DNA from: a virus
IMG/VR virus record: IMGVR_UViG_3300035670_000655
Coordinates: 1 to 37,347 of that record
DNA length: 37,347 nt
Direction: 5' to 3' (one strand)
The notes under the pieces are model-generated. The model saw only the letters and a program-made list of their open reading frames with translations. It was not told where the DNA came from and made no database searches. A program made the translations under genes and the position numbers. Shown piece after piece: positions 1-8,434 of this stretch; position 1 is the first letter of the stretch, and each line of letters opens with the position of its first letter.

Positions 1-127
1 ATGTGATGTTTTGGAACGTATCGACCGCGAGCTGGATTTGATATTGCTGTTCTTCTAGCTTCTTATCCCGCTCCTGCTTCAGGGCTTCCCGCTCTGCTTC
101 TTCTTTCCCGGCGTTAATATCAACCAT
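1..127. repeat. Terminal direct repeat, left copy (circular overlap)
   Basis: These 127 bases are identical to 37221-37347. Both copies lie inside the tape measure gene, and the reading frame stays open through the join. The simplest reading is a circular assembly graph printed with one k-mer overlap, giving a 37,220-bp unit genome. A real 127-bp terminal redundancy is possible but less likely. Confidence 0.95.
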
Positions 128-1705
128 CGCAAAGGCGGCTTTCGCCTCGGCTGCGGCCAGATAGCTGTCAATGAGCTTTTGCGCCTGGGCGTCGAGCTTT
201 CCTTGTGCGGCAAGTTCAAACTCTGTCAGCGCCGCCATCTCTCGCGCCCTGTCGAGTTCGATCTGGATGAGGTCTTCGGCGCTCTTTCCGCGCTCGTTGA
301 TTTCTTTTCTTACGGCCTGTTCTGCTTTGACCAAATCCTCTAGCGGGTAAAGGATGCGTCGTGCCGCCTCTTGTTGTCCCTTTGCCGACGCCTTAGCTGC
401 GTTTTGCAAATCCGCGTAGGACTTTTGCGCCGAGGTCGATGCGTCTGCGTTGGCTTTCGTTCCCTTGGAGAACGTGCCGAAAAAATCCTTGATCGAATCT
501 AGCGCCTTCCCGCCGAATCCGGTGTCGATTACCTCTCCCGCCTCTGCCGCCGTCGCCGCCAGATTGTCGATCTTTGCAGCGATGTTATTGGCAAACGATT
601 CCATCCCGGCGAGTCTCGCCAGCGACTCAGCTATGATGCCAAGCCCACCGGCGACATATGAAATCATCGCCGTGAACAACTCTTTCAGATTTCCGACGTT
701 CCTGATGACGAGTTCGACCGACCATGCCGTTACGGCAAAACCAGCCGCTACGGCTCCGATCTGGGCCGCCAGGGCGCCGACTGAGATCGCCGCCGCGCCA
801 AAGGCCGTAGCCATCGCCCAAACGTTTGCAAGCATTGCGCTGAAGGATGCAGCCGTTAGTGTGTTTAGTGCTACTGACGCCGCTATGATCGTTCCAGTAA
901 GGCCGATCAATATCGGATCGAGTTTTGAAAACGCCTCGATCATCGTTTTTAGAAACTTGATTACGTCTGAGATGGCTTGCGCTGATCCGTTGATGACCTC
1001 GATAAATGTTCTGTTTTCGATGATGACCTTGCCAAGTTCCTCGAAAACATCGCCATAGACGTTTTTCAATTGCTCCATTGCACCGGCGAAAGTCTTTGTT
1101 TTTGCTTCAGCCGCGCCTTGGAACTTCTCCAGGGCTTGCATTACGTTCGCAAAGGTTTGCGATTCAGTAGCGCCTTTTGAAACGGCCACGCCATACCGCG
1201 AAAGAGCGCCCGTATTTCCTGCGAGAGCCTTCCCGACCATCGAAAACGCTGTATTGAGGTCGATATTAAGCGCAGCGGCAAGGTTTGTTGCGCCGATTAC
1301 CGCCCGCTGCAACCCCTGCGAGTCAAGCCGTGCAATGTTCTGGAGTAGCGCCGTCGCGGACGTGATGGCATCATCGCTATAGATTGTCGTATCCTGCAAT
1401 GATGACGCTAAATCCTGCAACCCTTTGCTGGTGTCTTCGGAGTAAATTCCGGTTAACTGCAAGGCCGTGTTGAGATCATTTACTGCAACCTCGGCCTCTG
1501 CTGCCGCCTCTATCGCCGCTCCGAAAAATTCACCGATCTTTTTTACCGAAAAAGCAGCAACGGCTGCGAGGGCGACTTTGCCAAGGCCGCCGAATGCCTT
1601 CTCAATCTTTGAAAGACTCTTGCTGCTTTCATCTGCAAAGCGGCTTGTTTCTTTGATCGCTTGGCTTACATCGGCTTCTATTTTAAGAAGGGCATCGTCG
1701 GCCAT
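1..1705 (-). CDS. Tape measure protein, N-terminal part (continues at 37220)
   Basis: This is the start of the tail length-determining protein, which fills the tail tube during assembly. Translation from the ATG at 1705 begins MADDALLKIEADVSQAIKET and runs without a stop to base 1, then continues in frame at 37220 down to 35995. The whole protein is 976 residues. This part holds an N-terminal helical segment, an alanine-rich region typical of tape measures, hydrophobic stretches near the middle, and a charged helix rich in Lys, Glu and Gln near the window edge. It lies directly after the G/GT chaperone pair, which is the usual order in lambda-type tails. GGAG lies about 5 bases before the ATG. 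Confidence 0.93.
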   Translation of the reverse strand, partial: MADDALLKIEADVSQAIKETSRFADESSKSLSKIEKAFGGLGKVALAAVAAFSVKKIGEFFGAAIEAAAEAEVAVNDLNTALQLTGIYSEDTSKGLQDLASSLQDTTIYSDDAITSATALLQNIARLDSQGLQRAVIGATNLAAALNIDLNTAFSMVGKALAGNTGALSRYGVAVSKGATESQTFANVMQALEKFQGAAEAKTKTFAGAMEQLKNVYGDVFEELGKVIIENRTFIEVINGSAQAISDVIKFLKTMIEAFSKLDPILIGLTGTIIAASVALNTLTAASFSAMLANVWAMATAFGAAAISVGALAAQIGAVAAGFAVTAWSVELVIRNVGNLKELFTAMISYVAGGLGIIAESLARLAGMESFANNIAAKIDNLAATAAEAGEVIDTGFGGKALDSIKDFFGTFSKGTKANADASTSAQKSYADLQNAAKASAKGQQEAARRILYPLEDLVKAEQAVRKEINERGKSAEDLIQIELDRAREMAALTEFELAAQGKLDAQAQKLIDSYLAAAEAKAAFAMVDINAGKEEAEREALKQERDKKLEEQQYQIQLAVDTFQNIT

Positions 1706-1709
1706 GTGT

Positions 1710-2302
1710 TCATCTCCTGCGCTTCTTTGCTAGGCGTTCTTGCTCGTCAGCCTTTGCCTTGTCGATCTCATCGGCGACGATTACAAACGCCTCGGCCTTA
1801 TCGCAATCTAACAAACCAGAATCGAACCGATAGCCGAGCTTGGTCAACTTCATCCGGTCAAGATATTCCGCTACGACCGGCGCCGCTTCCGTCTGCAAGT
1901 GATGGCCTCTGATCGCTGCCCGCACTTGCTGGCGGATCGCGGCCTTTATGCGTTTCCCACTTTGAAGCCGCCCATCACCTGCATCCCTACTTCGATCAAC
2001 AGTTCGTCGCAGTCGCCGTTGAACTCAATGTCGTCGAACGATGCGAGCTTTTCGCCCGTCGCATCCACCGTCAAATCAACCTCGACGTAATGCTCCTTGG
2101 AAAGCGCGACGACGCGCCGAATAAACTCGATACGTTCTTTCGCGCCTTTGACTTCTTGCGGCTGGCCGCTGTCGTCAAGCTGCAATCCGCTCTCCGCGAG
2201 ATACAAATATTTTTCATCGAAGGTTGGTTTTCTGATGATGAGATGACCGGACAAGCCAAGTTTCGGAAGACACTTCGGAACAAATTTGATCTTAGACGCC
2301 AT
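1710..2302 (-). CDS. Tail assembly chaperone GT-type fusion, made by -1 frameshift
   Basis: Predicted 197-residue product: 117 residues of the upstream chaperone frame, then a -1 slip at GGGAAAC (1958-1952), then 80 residues of the next frame ending at 1710. The downstream frame continues ..VGN-RIKAAIRQQVRAAI and ends in a basic KKRRR tail. No start with a good ribosome binding site lies in the downstream frame; its first possible start is a GTG at 1925. In lambda the same arrangement makes gpG and gpGT, which hold the tape measure protein and recruit tube subunits. Position between tail tube and tape measure fits exactly. The frameshift itself is inferred. Confidence 0.85.
1946..2302 (-). 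CDS. Tail assembly chaperone, gpG-like
   Basis: A 118-residue protein ending in frame at a TAA just past the slippery site. It starts MASKIKFVPKCLPKLG and carries an acidic C-terminal half (SFDDIEFNGDCDELLIE). No database family is recognised from sequence alone. The call rests on order (tail tube, this gene, frameshifted extension, tape measure) and on the slippery heptamer inside its last codons. In lambda-like tails the unshifted form is made in large excess and coats the tape measure protein before tube polymerisation. Confidence 0.8.
   Translation of the reverse strand: MASKIKFVPKCLPKLGLSGHLIIRKPTFDEKYLYLAESGLQLDDSGQPQEVKGAKERIEFIRRVVALSKEHYVEVDLTVDATGEKLASFDDIEFNGDCDELLIEVGMQVMGGFKVGNA
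1952..1958 (-). promoter_or_regulatory. Programmed -1 ribosomal frameshift site GGGAAAC
   Basis: On the minus strand the sequence is GTG GGA AAC GCA TAA, so G GGA AAC fits the X XXY YYZ slippery pattern in the correct phase. The zero-frame stop lies one codon later. A -1 slip opens 80 codons of the next frame up to the stop at 1710. Lambda uses GGGAAAG at the same place in its G-T region. No clear stimulatory hairpin was resolved by eye. Confidence 0.85.
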
Positions 2303-2372
2303 CGGTTTCGATCTCCAAAGAGTTGGGACTGGCCGGTGCGGTGTTGTCCCGTCACCGGCAACTCATAAAACA

Positions 2373-3884
2373 TCAAACGAACGAGAGGAAAACTTCGCCA
2401 ACACCAGCGGTTTCGACGTAGGCTTTGAGTTCCATTTCCACGGCAACCAGGCCATCGGCGTCGGTAGCTGAAAGGCTGCTAATCGTCGCGTTCGGGATAT
2501 AGAGACAACCGCATTTTCCGGGCGTCCAGTTCGATCCGGTCTTCGTTCCGAAGACGTAGGCAAACCTGGTATCGGTGTTTTCGCGGAAGCGGCGGAACTT
2601 GTCGGCGTCATACTGCGCCAGGAGGGCCGTGATCGACACCGTGACCTCACGAGACTGGATGACCGAGCCGGATTTCCCGGTTTCAGCGCAGGTGGAAAGG
2701 ATGTCCGTCTTCGGCGTCGAGAGCGTGAACGACACATTAGACGCTGCAAAGCACGTCGAGTCGTCCTGGTCGCCAATCATGACGCGGTTATCTTTTGCTG
2801 CCAGAGGATCGGCGCTATCGAGCGTCGGGGTATAGGGCGACGCGAAGGAAACGGCGTTATCGCTCGTGTAGCTAGTGGCGGAAGAGTCGTCGGCGGCAAC
2901 CGCGAATCCGATTTTGTCACCGATAGTGTTTGCCGTGTTCGTTCCGGTGTTCCAATTGAGCGTCAGAACCGAGCTTGTTGACGTGGCGATGGTGAACTTG
3001 CCAGTAGAATCGCTGTAAACGCAGGTATATGTTTCGGCGCTGTCGGCGGCCATCATCGCGGTGGCGATGGCGTCGGCAAGCTGATGCGGGTCTTTGTAGA
3101 CCTTGGCAGAGACTACAGCCGCAAACGTCCCATTGTCGGACGTGAAATCGAGGTAGCGATCAGCCGACGCGATCTCGATGGGGTTGAAATAGTAGCCGGT
3201 TCCCTCGAGGCTGAACGAGCAGTTGATCAGTTCGCCAGCCGGGAACTCGATTCCCAGTTCCGTAACCCGCGATCCGGTCATCATCTGGATGGCGCCGCCG
3301 TTGCCGAGATAATGAGCAATCGTGAGCGTCTGATGCCCGCTATCTGCCGGGACGTAGGTGACGGCCTTGCCAAGATCCACGCCAGAGGCGGGAGCGTTGG
3401 ACAGGTTGAAGCCGAGAGTCAGGTCGTCAGAACTGATCGAATGAACCGGCCTGATTTCCCAATCGTTGGTCGCGTGCTGCACCAGCAGCGCCTGACCGCG
3501 CCGGAAGGTCGCGCCTTCGCCCGTATCGACCTTGACCAGCGAAACGGTGGAGGACGACACCGTATTATATTCTGTCGATTCCACGTCCTCGGTGCCGAAT
3601 GCCGCCTTCAGGAGGTCATTGTAATCCGGCGCTTGGCCTTCGGTGCCGCTATGGCGCAGGTAATGGGAGAGGCTGGCCGTGGGGTTTTCCATGCCGATGA
3701 TGGATTTGCTCATGCCGATGGAGTTCTTGAGTTCGGCATTCTCAAGGACATCCTTTGCCGGTTCCATCGTAAAGTCGTCCTGGAGCGCGGTATATTCGGT
3801 CGCCGCGCTGGGCATCTTGGGTGTGCCTTCAGTCGTTTCCGGCACGATTGCCAGAACACTCGCCCTCGTGTTGATGTATGCCAT
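2373..3884 (-). CDS. Major tail tube protein
   Basis: A 503-residue protein forming the tail tube. It begins MAYINTRASVLAIVPETTEG, followed by TEYTALQDDFTMEPAKDVLE, a pattern common at the N-terminus of siphovirus tail tube proteins. The C-terminus (..LVAVEMELKAYVETAGVGEV) also fits tube proteins that end in a conserved beta strand. It is long for a tube subunit; residues about 240-350 (rich in Ser, Thr, Ala and Asp) look like an inserted domain that could project from the tube. It sits between the tail terminator candidate and the chaperone genes. A GGAG ribosome binding site precedes the ATG. Confidence 0.82.
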   Translation of the reverse strand: MAYINTRASVLAIVPETTEGTPKMPSAATEYTALQDDFTMEPAKDVLENAELKNSIGMSKSIIGMENPTASLSHYLRHSGTEGQAPDYNDLLKAAFGTEDVESTEYNTVSSSTVSLVKVDTGEGATFRRGQALLVQHATNDWEIRPVHSISSDDLTLGFNLSNAPASGVDLGKAVTYVPADSGHQTLTIAHYLGNGGAIQMMTGSRVTELGIEFPAGELINCSFSLEGTGYYFNPIEIASADRYLDFTSDNGTFAAVVSAKVYKDPHQLADAIATAMMAADSAETYTCVYSDSTGKFTIATSTSSVLTLNWNTGTNTANTIGDKIGFAVAADDSSATSYTSDNAVSFASPYTPTLDSADPLAAKDNRVMIGDQDDSTCFAASNVSFTLSTPKTDILSTCAETGKSGSVIQSREVTVSITALLAQYDADKFRRFRENTDTRFAYVFGTKTGSNWTPGKCGCLYIPNATISSLSATDADGLVAVEMELKAYVETAGVGEVFLSFV

Positions 3885-3895
3885 TGCGGTTCTCC

Positions 3896-4348
3896 TTAGT
3901 TGTTCTCAATGTACTCGACGTTAAACGTCAAGCTGATGCGGTAGAAGCGGTAACGATCACCCTCTAAATACTCGATCCCAGAGTCGTCGGCCCATGTGGC
4001 TATCGCCACGGTTGTCGCAAGGTCGGGATCGGATTCGATTGCTTTCCTCAGTTTATAGGCATCCTCTAGGATTGACAACTCTTCAGACTTCCGCCCCGTG
4101 AGATTATGCTCTGCCGCCGATGCCTGATTGGTTAGGGTAATGATAAACTGCCGCGCCGTGCTATGCTTGCATCCGGCAAATCGGTTCGAATTCTGCCCAG
4201 GGCCAACGGTCAGCGCCCATCCCTTTGTTAGAATCAACTCCGAATTGTCTTCGATGGCGTAGCCGTTTGGAATCCTCCGATAAGCGGTCAACTGCCCGCT
4301 AACGAAAGTCTCCAATGCCCCATAGACGTTGGAAATCGCGCTTGTCAT
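3896..4348 (-). CDS. Probable tail terminator / tail completion protein
   Basis: A 150-residue protein upstream of the tail tube gene and overlapping the end of the preceding neck gene (4345-4348). It starts with a helix (SAISNVYGALETFVSGQ), continues with beta-rich sequence, and ends FYRISLTFNVEYIENN, a strand pattern like gpU-type tail terminators. Such proteins cap the finished tube and make the surface that docks to the head. I recognise this from position and general form only, not from a firm family motif. Confidence 0.5.
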   Translation of the reverse strand: MTSAISNVYGALETFVSGQLTAYRRIPNGYAIEDNSELILTKGWALTVGPGQNSNRFAGCKHSTARQFIITLTNQASAAEHNLTGRKSEELSILEDAYKLRKAIESDPDLATTVAIATWADDSGIEYLEGDRYRFYRISLTFNVEYIENN

Positions 4349-5190
4349 CTACGCATCCACCCCGTCGTCTGAATGAATTTTTCGGCAGTCGAAAGCTGTC
4401 CGTCGCCGTCGAGATCCAGGCCGTTATGCTTTCGATTCATGGCTGCATCGTATTGCTCGCGGGCGATCTTCCTATTTTCATCGAATGCCCGCCCCAAGCC
4501 AATGTAGACCATCTCAGCGACCTTGTGGCATGACGCCTCAATATAGTCTTGCCATTGGAGGATCTGATTGGCGTTGGCAATCGCTTGTCTTGCCTGGAGA
4601 TCGCGCACGATGATTTCCGCCGCTGCATAATGCTGCTCGTCCCACGTCGTCTTTCCAGTTTCAAACGACGTGAGCAATGACGAGCTGGCCATGTCTGGAT
4701 AATAGGCCACAAGGTCGTCGTCTTTTGAAAACTTGTGCCCGATGAATCCAAACGCCGTTGTAGACTTGAGATTGGCCGACCATGAAAGTCTGATCCAATA
4801 CATGTCATAAATGCCAGCCTTTGATATTCCGCTAACGTCGTTCGAATCTTGCTCGATGTCCCATCCCTTCAAACGATTTGGCGACCACGACACAATACCG
4901 GAACCAGACAACGATTTGCCTGACGTTGATTCTGTTCCGTCGATCACATCGAGCGCCTCGTGCCATGCGTTCGCAAACCAAATTTCGACTTTGATCGCCG
5001 AGGTGGTGTCGTTCGCCGTTGTGACATCGAAATAGCGATGGTTGAACGGAAGCGTCGATCCGATATAAATGTAATCGGTCGCAGTAAGATATGGAACTAC
5101 GCTTACGCCAGCACGGAAGTCGTTCAATGCCGTCGAGAGGTCTTTTTCCGTCCCAGACGAATCGAAGATGATTCTTTGCCCTGTGAACAT
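4345..5190 (-). CDS. Putative neck / head-tail joining protein with EF-hand loop
   Basis: A 281-residue protein. Residues 40-150 are beta-rich with many aromatics (YIYIGSTLPFNHRYF, KVEIWFANAW), like a jelly-roll fold. Residues 185-255 are helical. Near the C-terminus residues 259-270, DLDGDGQLSTAE, match a canonical EF-hand calcium loop: acidic residues at positions 1, 3 and 5, Gly at 6, Leu at 8 and Glu at 12. Placed between capsid and tail genes, so a connector or neck role is inferred. The ATG at 5190 follows a GGGGGG ribosome binding site. The exact connector type is unknown. Confidence 0.5.
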   Translation of the reverse strand: MFTGQRIIFDSSGTEKDLSTALNDFRAGVSVVPYLTATDYIYIGSTLPFNHRYFDVTTANDTTSAIKVEIWFANAWHEALDVIDGTESTSGKSLSGSGIVSWSPNRLKGWDIEQDSNDVSGISKAGIYDMYWIRLSWSANLKSTTAFGFIGHKFSKDDDLVAYYPDMASSSLLTSFETGKTTWDEQHYAAAEIIVRDLQARQAIANANQILQWQDYIEASCHKVAEMVYIGLGRAFDENRKIAREQYDAAMNRKHNGLDLDGDGQLSTAEKFIQTTGWMRR

Positions 5191-5198
5191 TTTCCCCC

Positions 5199-5471
5199 CT
5201 ATGGCACGACGACTGTGTTTTTAATCTGCTCGACGATGGCCAACGCCTCTTCGCTGGCCTTTTTCATTGCGTACCGCTCGACCTGCGACTCCACCCATTT
5301 GCGGATCATCCAGGAAAAGAACCTCGGGCGCGTCACTCCCGTTTCTTCGCTCCATGAGTAGGCGTCACAAACGGCATCAATCGACCAGGCAAGCGCCTCG
5401 TCGCTCATCTCTGCCACGGCGCAATCTACCGTTTCGTTGTTTTGCTCTATCAAAAAAGTGATCTTTGCCAT
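5199..5471 (-). CDS. Hypothetical protein in the neck region
   Basis: A 90-residue acidic, mostly helical protein (MAKITFLIEQNNETVDCAVA, then a helix with WSIDAVCDAYSW and a C-terminal helix with MKKASEEALAIVEQIKN). No family is recognised. It lies between the fibre-like gene and the neck candidate with 8-9 bases on either side, so it belongs to the virion morphogenesis transcript. A small connector or a chaperone for the fibre are both possible. Confidence 0.6.
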   Translation of the reverse strand: MAKITFLIEQNNETVDCAVAEMSDEALAWSIDAVCDAYSWSEETGVTRPRFFSWMIRKWVESQVERYAMKKASEEALAIVEQIKNTVVVP

Positions 5472-5480
5472 CGTATTACC

Positions 5481-7949
5481 TCATGTGTAGAAATCTGGCG
5501 CCTTGTTCTTTGTCGCAAGCTGCGTTGACTGGTAGTGGATGTCAACGAAATGAAGGAAAGGTTCCGGCGTACCGTTCATGGTGTTTGCAGATAGAAACGT
5601 TCTAACCAAAATCAACCCATCCACTTCGAGTACACCGCTGTTTAGTTGTGACGCATTAGGAAGACCATCAGACAATTTTACTTCGGCAATCATGTGGCGA
5701 TATTGGGTGGTCGAAGCCGTTTGGGCGACTGATGTTGTGATGGTAGCCGGGAATGCCGCCTGGTCGTGGCCTTTTGCATATGTGACTTCAAATCCCCAGG
5801 TCACATCGCCTGATGTCACAGATGCGGAAGCGTGCGACCAATGAACGTGGATATATATATCTGATGCTTGGCAATAATCATGAGGAAGATGGAATACCGA
5901 CCATACCTCGTCGTTGACCGTGAACTGATATTGGTAGATGCCGTTTCTATAAGACGAGAATGTCGGAGTAGTAGCGCCAGCCGTTCCCCTCACTACAATG
6001 TCGGATGTCAAATCCTTCCAGCCGAAACTAGGCGATGATGGGTCAATTTGGATTCCGATTCCCGATGTTTTTTGCAGAACGAAATTTCCCGCGCTCGTAA
6101 TCCTCGCTCTCTCAGCAAGAGACCCGCCGCTAATTCGCGTAAAAAACGCCATATACGATGCCGTGTTCCCGCTCGTGGCGTTTTCCTTCAACCCGGCAAC
6201 GCATCCGAAACCGTAGCTTGTAGAGCTTCCTGTCACGGCGCGACCGGAAAGAAGCAGACCACCGCCGATACCTGCCGCGATTGTTGCCGTCGAGTCGGAG
6301 AAGACTGCTGAGTAGCGAGCCGATCCTAGCGTCGAAGACTGGCCCGACAAGTCGAGCCAAATTCCGGGGCTAGCGTTGTTAATGCCGACGCGTGAATTGG
6401 TTGCGTCAACGTAGAGCGTGTTGGTGTTGACAGCGAAGTTGCAGCTATTGAGCAGCGAGAACGTGTTGGTGCTTCCGACAAGCTGCATTCGCAGGTTGCC
6501 AGAGACACCGTTGTTCTCGTCGTAGGCGGATGCCGCATAGAAGTTTATCGTGTTTGCGTCTGGCATCGACCATTGCCCGCCTCCGATGTAGATCGTTCTG
6601 GCGGTGCCTTGATCCCAATTTCCCAGAACAACAAACGGCGCGTTTGCGATTGTCTTTCGAGGGCCGATGAGAACAGCCGCGCCTTTATTGGTGTTGTCAG
6701 TATTGACGTTGGCAAACGCCAATCCTCGGAAATTACTTGTCCCTGTGCCTTTGACGTTTAGCCTGGCGCCGTATCCCCAATCGGCTGTATCGCCAAGCGT
6801 GAGCGATCCCAACACGCCATCAAATGCCGCTTGGCTACAGATGATTACTTTGCCTTTTGTTGCGTTTGAGGTCGAACAAATGGTGAGGTCATTTCCTGCC
6901 GCCGTTCCGCCGTAGACGGTTTGCCCGCCCGTCCTTCCATCAAGAAGAAGATATTGCGTATGGTCGTCGTCGGACAACCCGACAAGCGATCCGTGATCTG
7001 TGCTAAGAGCTTTGTTTTTCCAAAGAGTCGTGGACGCCTCATATTGGAGAACGTGGCCGTCCGATAGGGAGTCGATTAGAACGTCGTGGAGTGATCCGAG
7101 GTCTCCAGCGTTTTTTACTGTCACGAGAATTTTACCGTTGTTGGTGGCGTTGAGTGCATAGCCGACAAGCACGTCGTGCTTTGGATGCACCGGCGCTACG
7201 TTAGTAAGCGCTCCTGCCGTACTGGAGACATAAAGCGCATCTCCAGCAGTATAGCCGCTAGTGTCGATGCCGTTCACCACACCTGCGACTGTGATATATC
7301 CTTCTTCGTTGTCTGGAATGTCATGGGTCGCAACGCCGATGGTTTTGTCGGCCGTCGTGTTGTCGGCGTCGGCGAGAGCGGCTGTTGGCCTGTTTCCCTG
7401 CGCTCCTGAGATATAGACGACCTGGCCGTTAGTGATGGTCACGCCAGTCTTGTTGACACAGCGAACGTACTGCTCATGACCAAGCTGCAGCGTCACGCCG
7501 GTCTTGTCGGTGTAGACGGAAAGTGTTCCTTCGGTTTCTTCCCAATATATCCGGCCCGCCTGTTGCGCTGGAGCCGAAAGCCCCGTCGTGAAATCGACAT
7601 AATCTACATTGACGTGGCCGAAGGTGCCGTCGCCTGTCGTCACTAGGTTAGATGTCGTATTCGTCCAGTCGATATGTTCGTTGGCAACGAACCCAGAGAG
7701 CGAATCATGGTCAACTCCACCAGGAATCACCGCTGCTGAAATCTGGCCGCTGGAATAGGTTAGGTCAATGCTGGCCGTATCAACGACGCTGATGGTGTCT
7801 AGTGTCGTATTTGTCCAAGCAAGCGCCGTCGCGTTATATGCAAGCACCTGCCCGTTCGTAAGAGGCGTTAGCGTAACGTCGGTGAGGTCGTCAAGCGCGA
7901 CGGATGATGTGCCGAGAGCGCCGAGCGTACTTGAACTAATAGCGGGCAT
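5481..7949 (-). CDS. Fibre-like structural protein encoded in the head module (head fibre candidate)
   Basis: An 822-residue protein rich in Ser, Thr, Gly, Asn and Asp, as in phage fibres. Visible motifs include LDDLTDVTLTPLTNGQVLAY near residue 20, a second LSDGHVLQYEASTTLW near 295, and DDDHTQYLLLDGRTGG near 330, all common in trimeric fibre shafts. The C-terminal 200 residues look like a globular beta domain. It lies between the decoration-type and neck genes rather than with the baseplate, so a fibre on the capsid or collar is a plausible inference. Its first codon overlaps the end of the upstream gene. Confidence 0.65.
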   Translation of the reverse strand: MPAISSSTLGALGTSSVALDDLTDVTLTPLTNGQVLAYNATALAWTNTTLDTISVVDTASIDLTYSSGQISAAVIPGGVDHDSLSGFVANEHIDWTNTTSNLVTTGDGTFGHVNVDYVDFTTGLSAPAQQAGRIYWEETEGTLSVYTDKTGVTLQLGHEQYVRCVNKTGVTITNGQVVYISGAQGNRPTAALADADNTTADKTIGVATHDIPDNEEGYITVAGVVNGIDTSGYTAGDALYVSSTAGALTNVAPVHPKHDVLVGYALNATNNGKILVTVKNAGDLGSLHDVLIDSLSDGHVLQYEASTTLWKNKALSTDHGSLVGLSDDDHTQYLLLDGRTGGQTVYGGTAAGNDLTICSTSNATKGKVIICSQAAFDGVLGSLTLGDTADWGYGARLNVKGTGTSNFRGLAFANVNTDNTNKGAAVLIGPRKTIANAPFVVLGNWDQGTARTIYIGGGQWSMPDANTINFYAASAYDENNGVSGNLRMQLVGSTNTFSLLNSCNFAVNTNTLYVDATNSRVGINNASPGIWLDLSGQSSTLGSARYSAVFSDSTATIAAGIGGGLLLSGRAVTGSSTSYGFGCVAGLKENATSGNTASYMAFFTRISGGSLAERARITSAGNFVLQKTSGIGIQIDPSSPSFGWKDLTSDIVVRGTAGATTPTFSSYRNGIYQYQFTVNDEVWSVFHLPHDYCQASDIYIHVHWSHASASVTSGDVTWGFEVTYAKGHDQAAFPATITTSVAQTASTTQYRHMIAEVKLSDGLPNASQLNSGVLEVDGLILVRTFLSANTMNGTPEPFLHFVDIHYQSTQLATKNKAPDFYT

Positions 7950-8335
7950 TAGCCTAGTTCCTCCACGTTTACGGTGATGCTTCCGGTTTCACATTTACCG
8001 TAAACGACGATTGTTTCCGCGATCTCGTAATACCGCTCGTTGTTCGGGCGTACCAACATGCCGACGAATCCGACAACGGTGTTGTCCCAATTCGTTTTGA
8101 CGTTGATGGCCGACGTGTTTTGAATACCAACGGCATTCCGCGGATCTAGTGCCGTTGCCGGCAAAGGTGTCCAGGTCGTGTCGTTTAGTGTTACTTCTGT
8201 GATTCTGCCGCCGGTGGATTGCCCGACGACTCTGGCGCCGTTTGCCAGTTTTTGAATGACCCGGACGACCGTTTCGCCGTTCAGTTCCTCGAATTTATCA
8301 AACTCTCGGTCGCTGATATGGCTTGCGAGCGTCAT
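7949..8335 (-). CDS. Hypothetical virion-region protein
   Basis: A 128-residue protein. The N-terminus is helical (HISDREFDKFEELNGETVVR); the rest is predicted beta-rich (RITEVTLNDTTWTPLPATAL.., ETIVVYGKCETGSITVNVEE). The GTG TGG-like strand pattern and the repeated aromatic positions resemble small head- or fibre-associated beta-sandwich proteins, but no family is recognised. It overlaps the fibre-like gene by one base and could be its head-side adaptor. A GGGGG motif precedes the ATG, and a strong hairpin lies upstream in its leader. Confidence 0.6.
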   Translation of the reverse strand: MTLASHISDREFDKFEELNGETVVRVIQKLANGARVVGQSTGGRITEVTLNDTTWTPLPATALDPRNAVGIQNTSAINVKTNWDNTVVGFVGMLVRPNNERYYEIAETIVVYGKCETGSITVNVEELG

Positions 8336-8358
8336 TTTTGGCCCCCACTTTGGAGCGA

Positions 8359-8390
8359 GCCTAGCCGATCCATCGCTGAACCGGCTAGGC
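8359..8390 (-). promoter_or_regulatory. 9-bp perfect hairpin in the leader between decoration-type and fibre-region genes
   Basis: Arms gcctagccg (8359-8367) and cggctaggc (8382-8390) pair perfectly around a 14-base loop. No T-run follows on the minus strand, so it is not a classic terminator. It lies in the 99-bp gap 8336-8434 and could be a processing, stability or attenuation element that separates high capsid expression from lower fibre expression. Confidence 0.5.
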
Positions 8391-8434
8391 CAAACAATCG
8401 AAGTCCGTCCCTAGACTACGACCGTTTATCGAAC

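Noticed and set aside
450-1058. Plus-strand open frame of 202 codons opposite the tape measure gene
   Set aside because: The minus-strand tape measure frame runs through the whole region; the plus frame is an Ala/Ser-rich antisense shadow.
3084-3899. Plus-strand open frame of 271 codons opposite the tail tube gene
   Set aside because: Antisense shadow of a well-supported structural gene; no ribosome binding site or neighbouring plus-strand genes.
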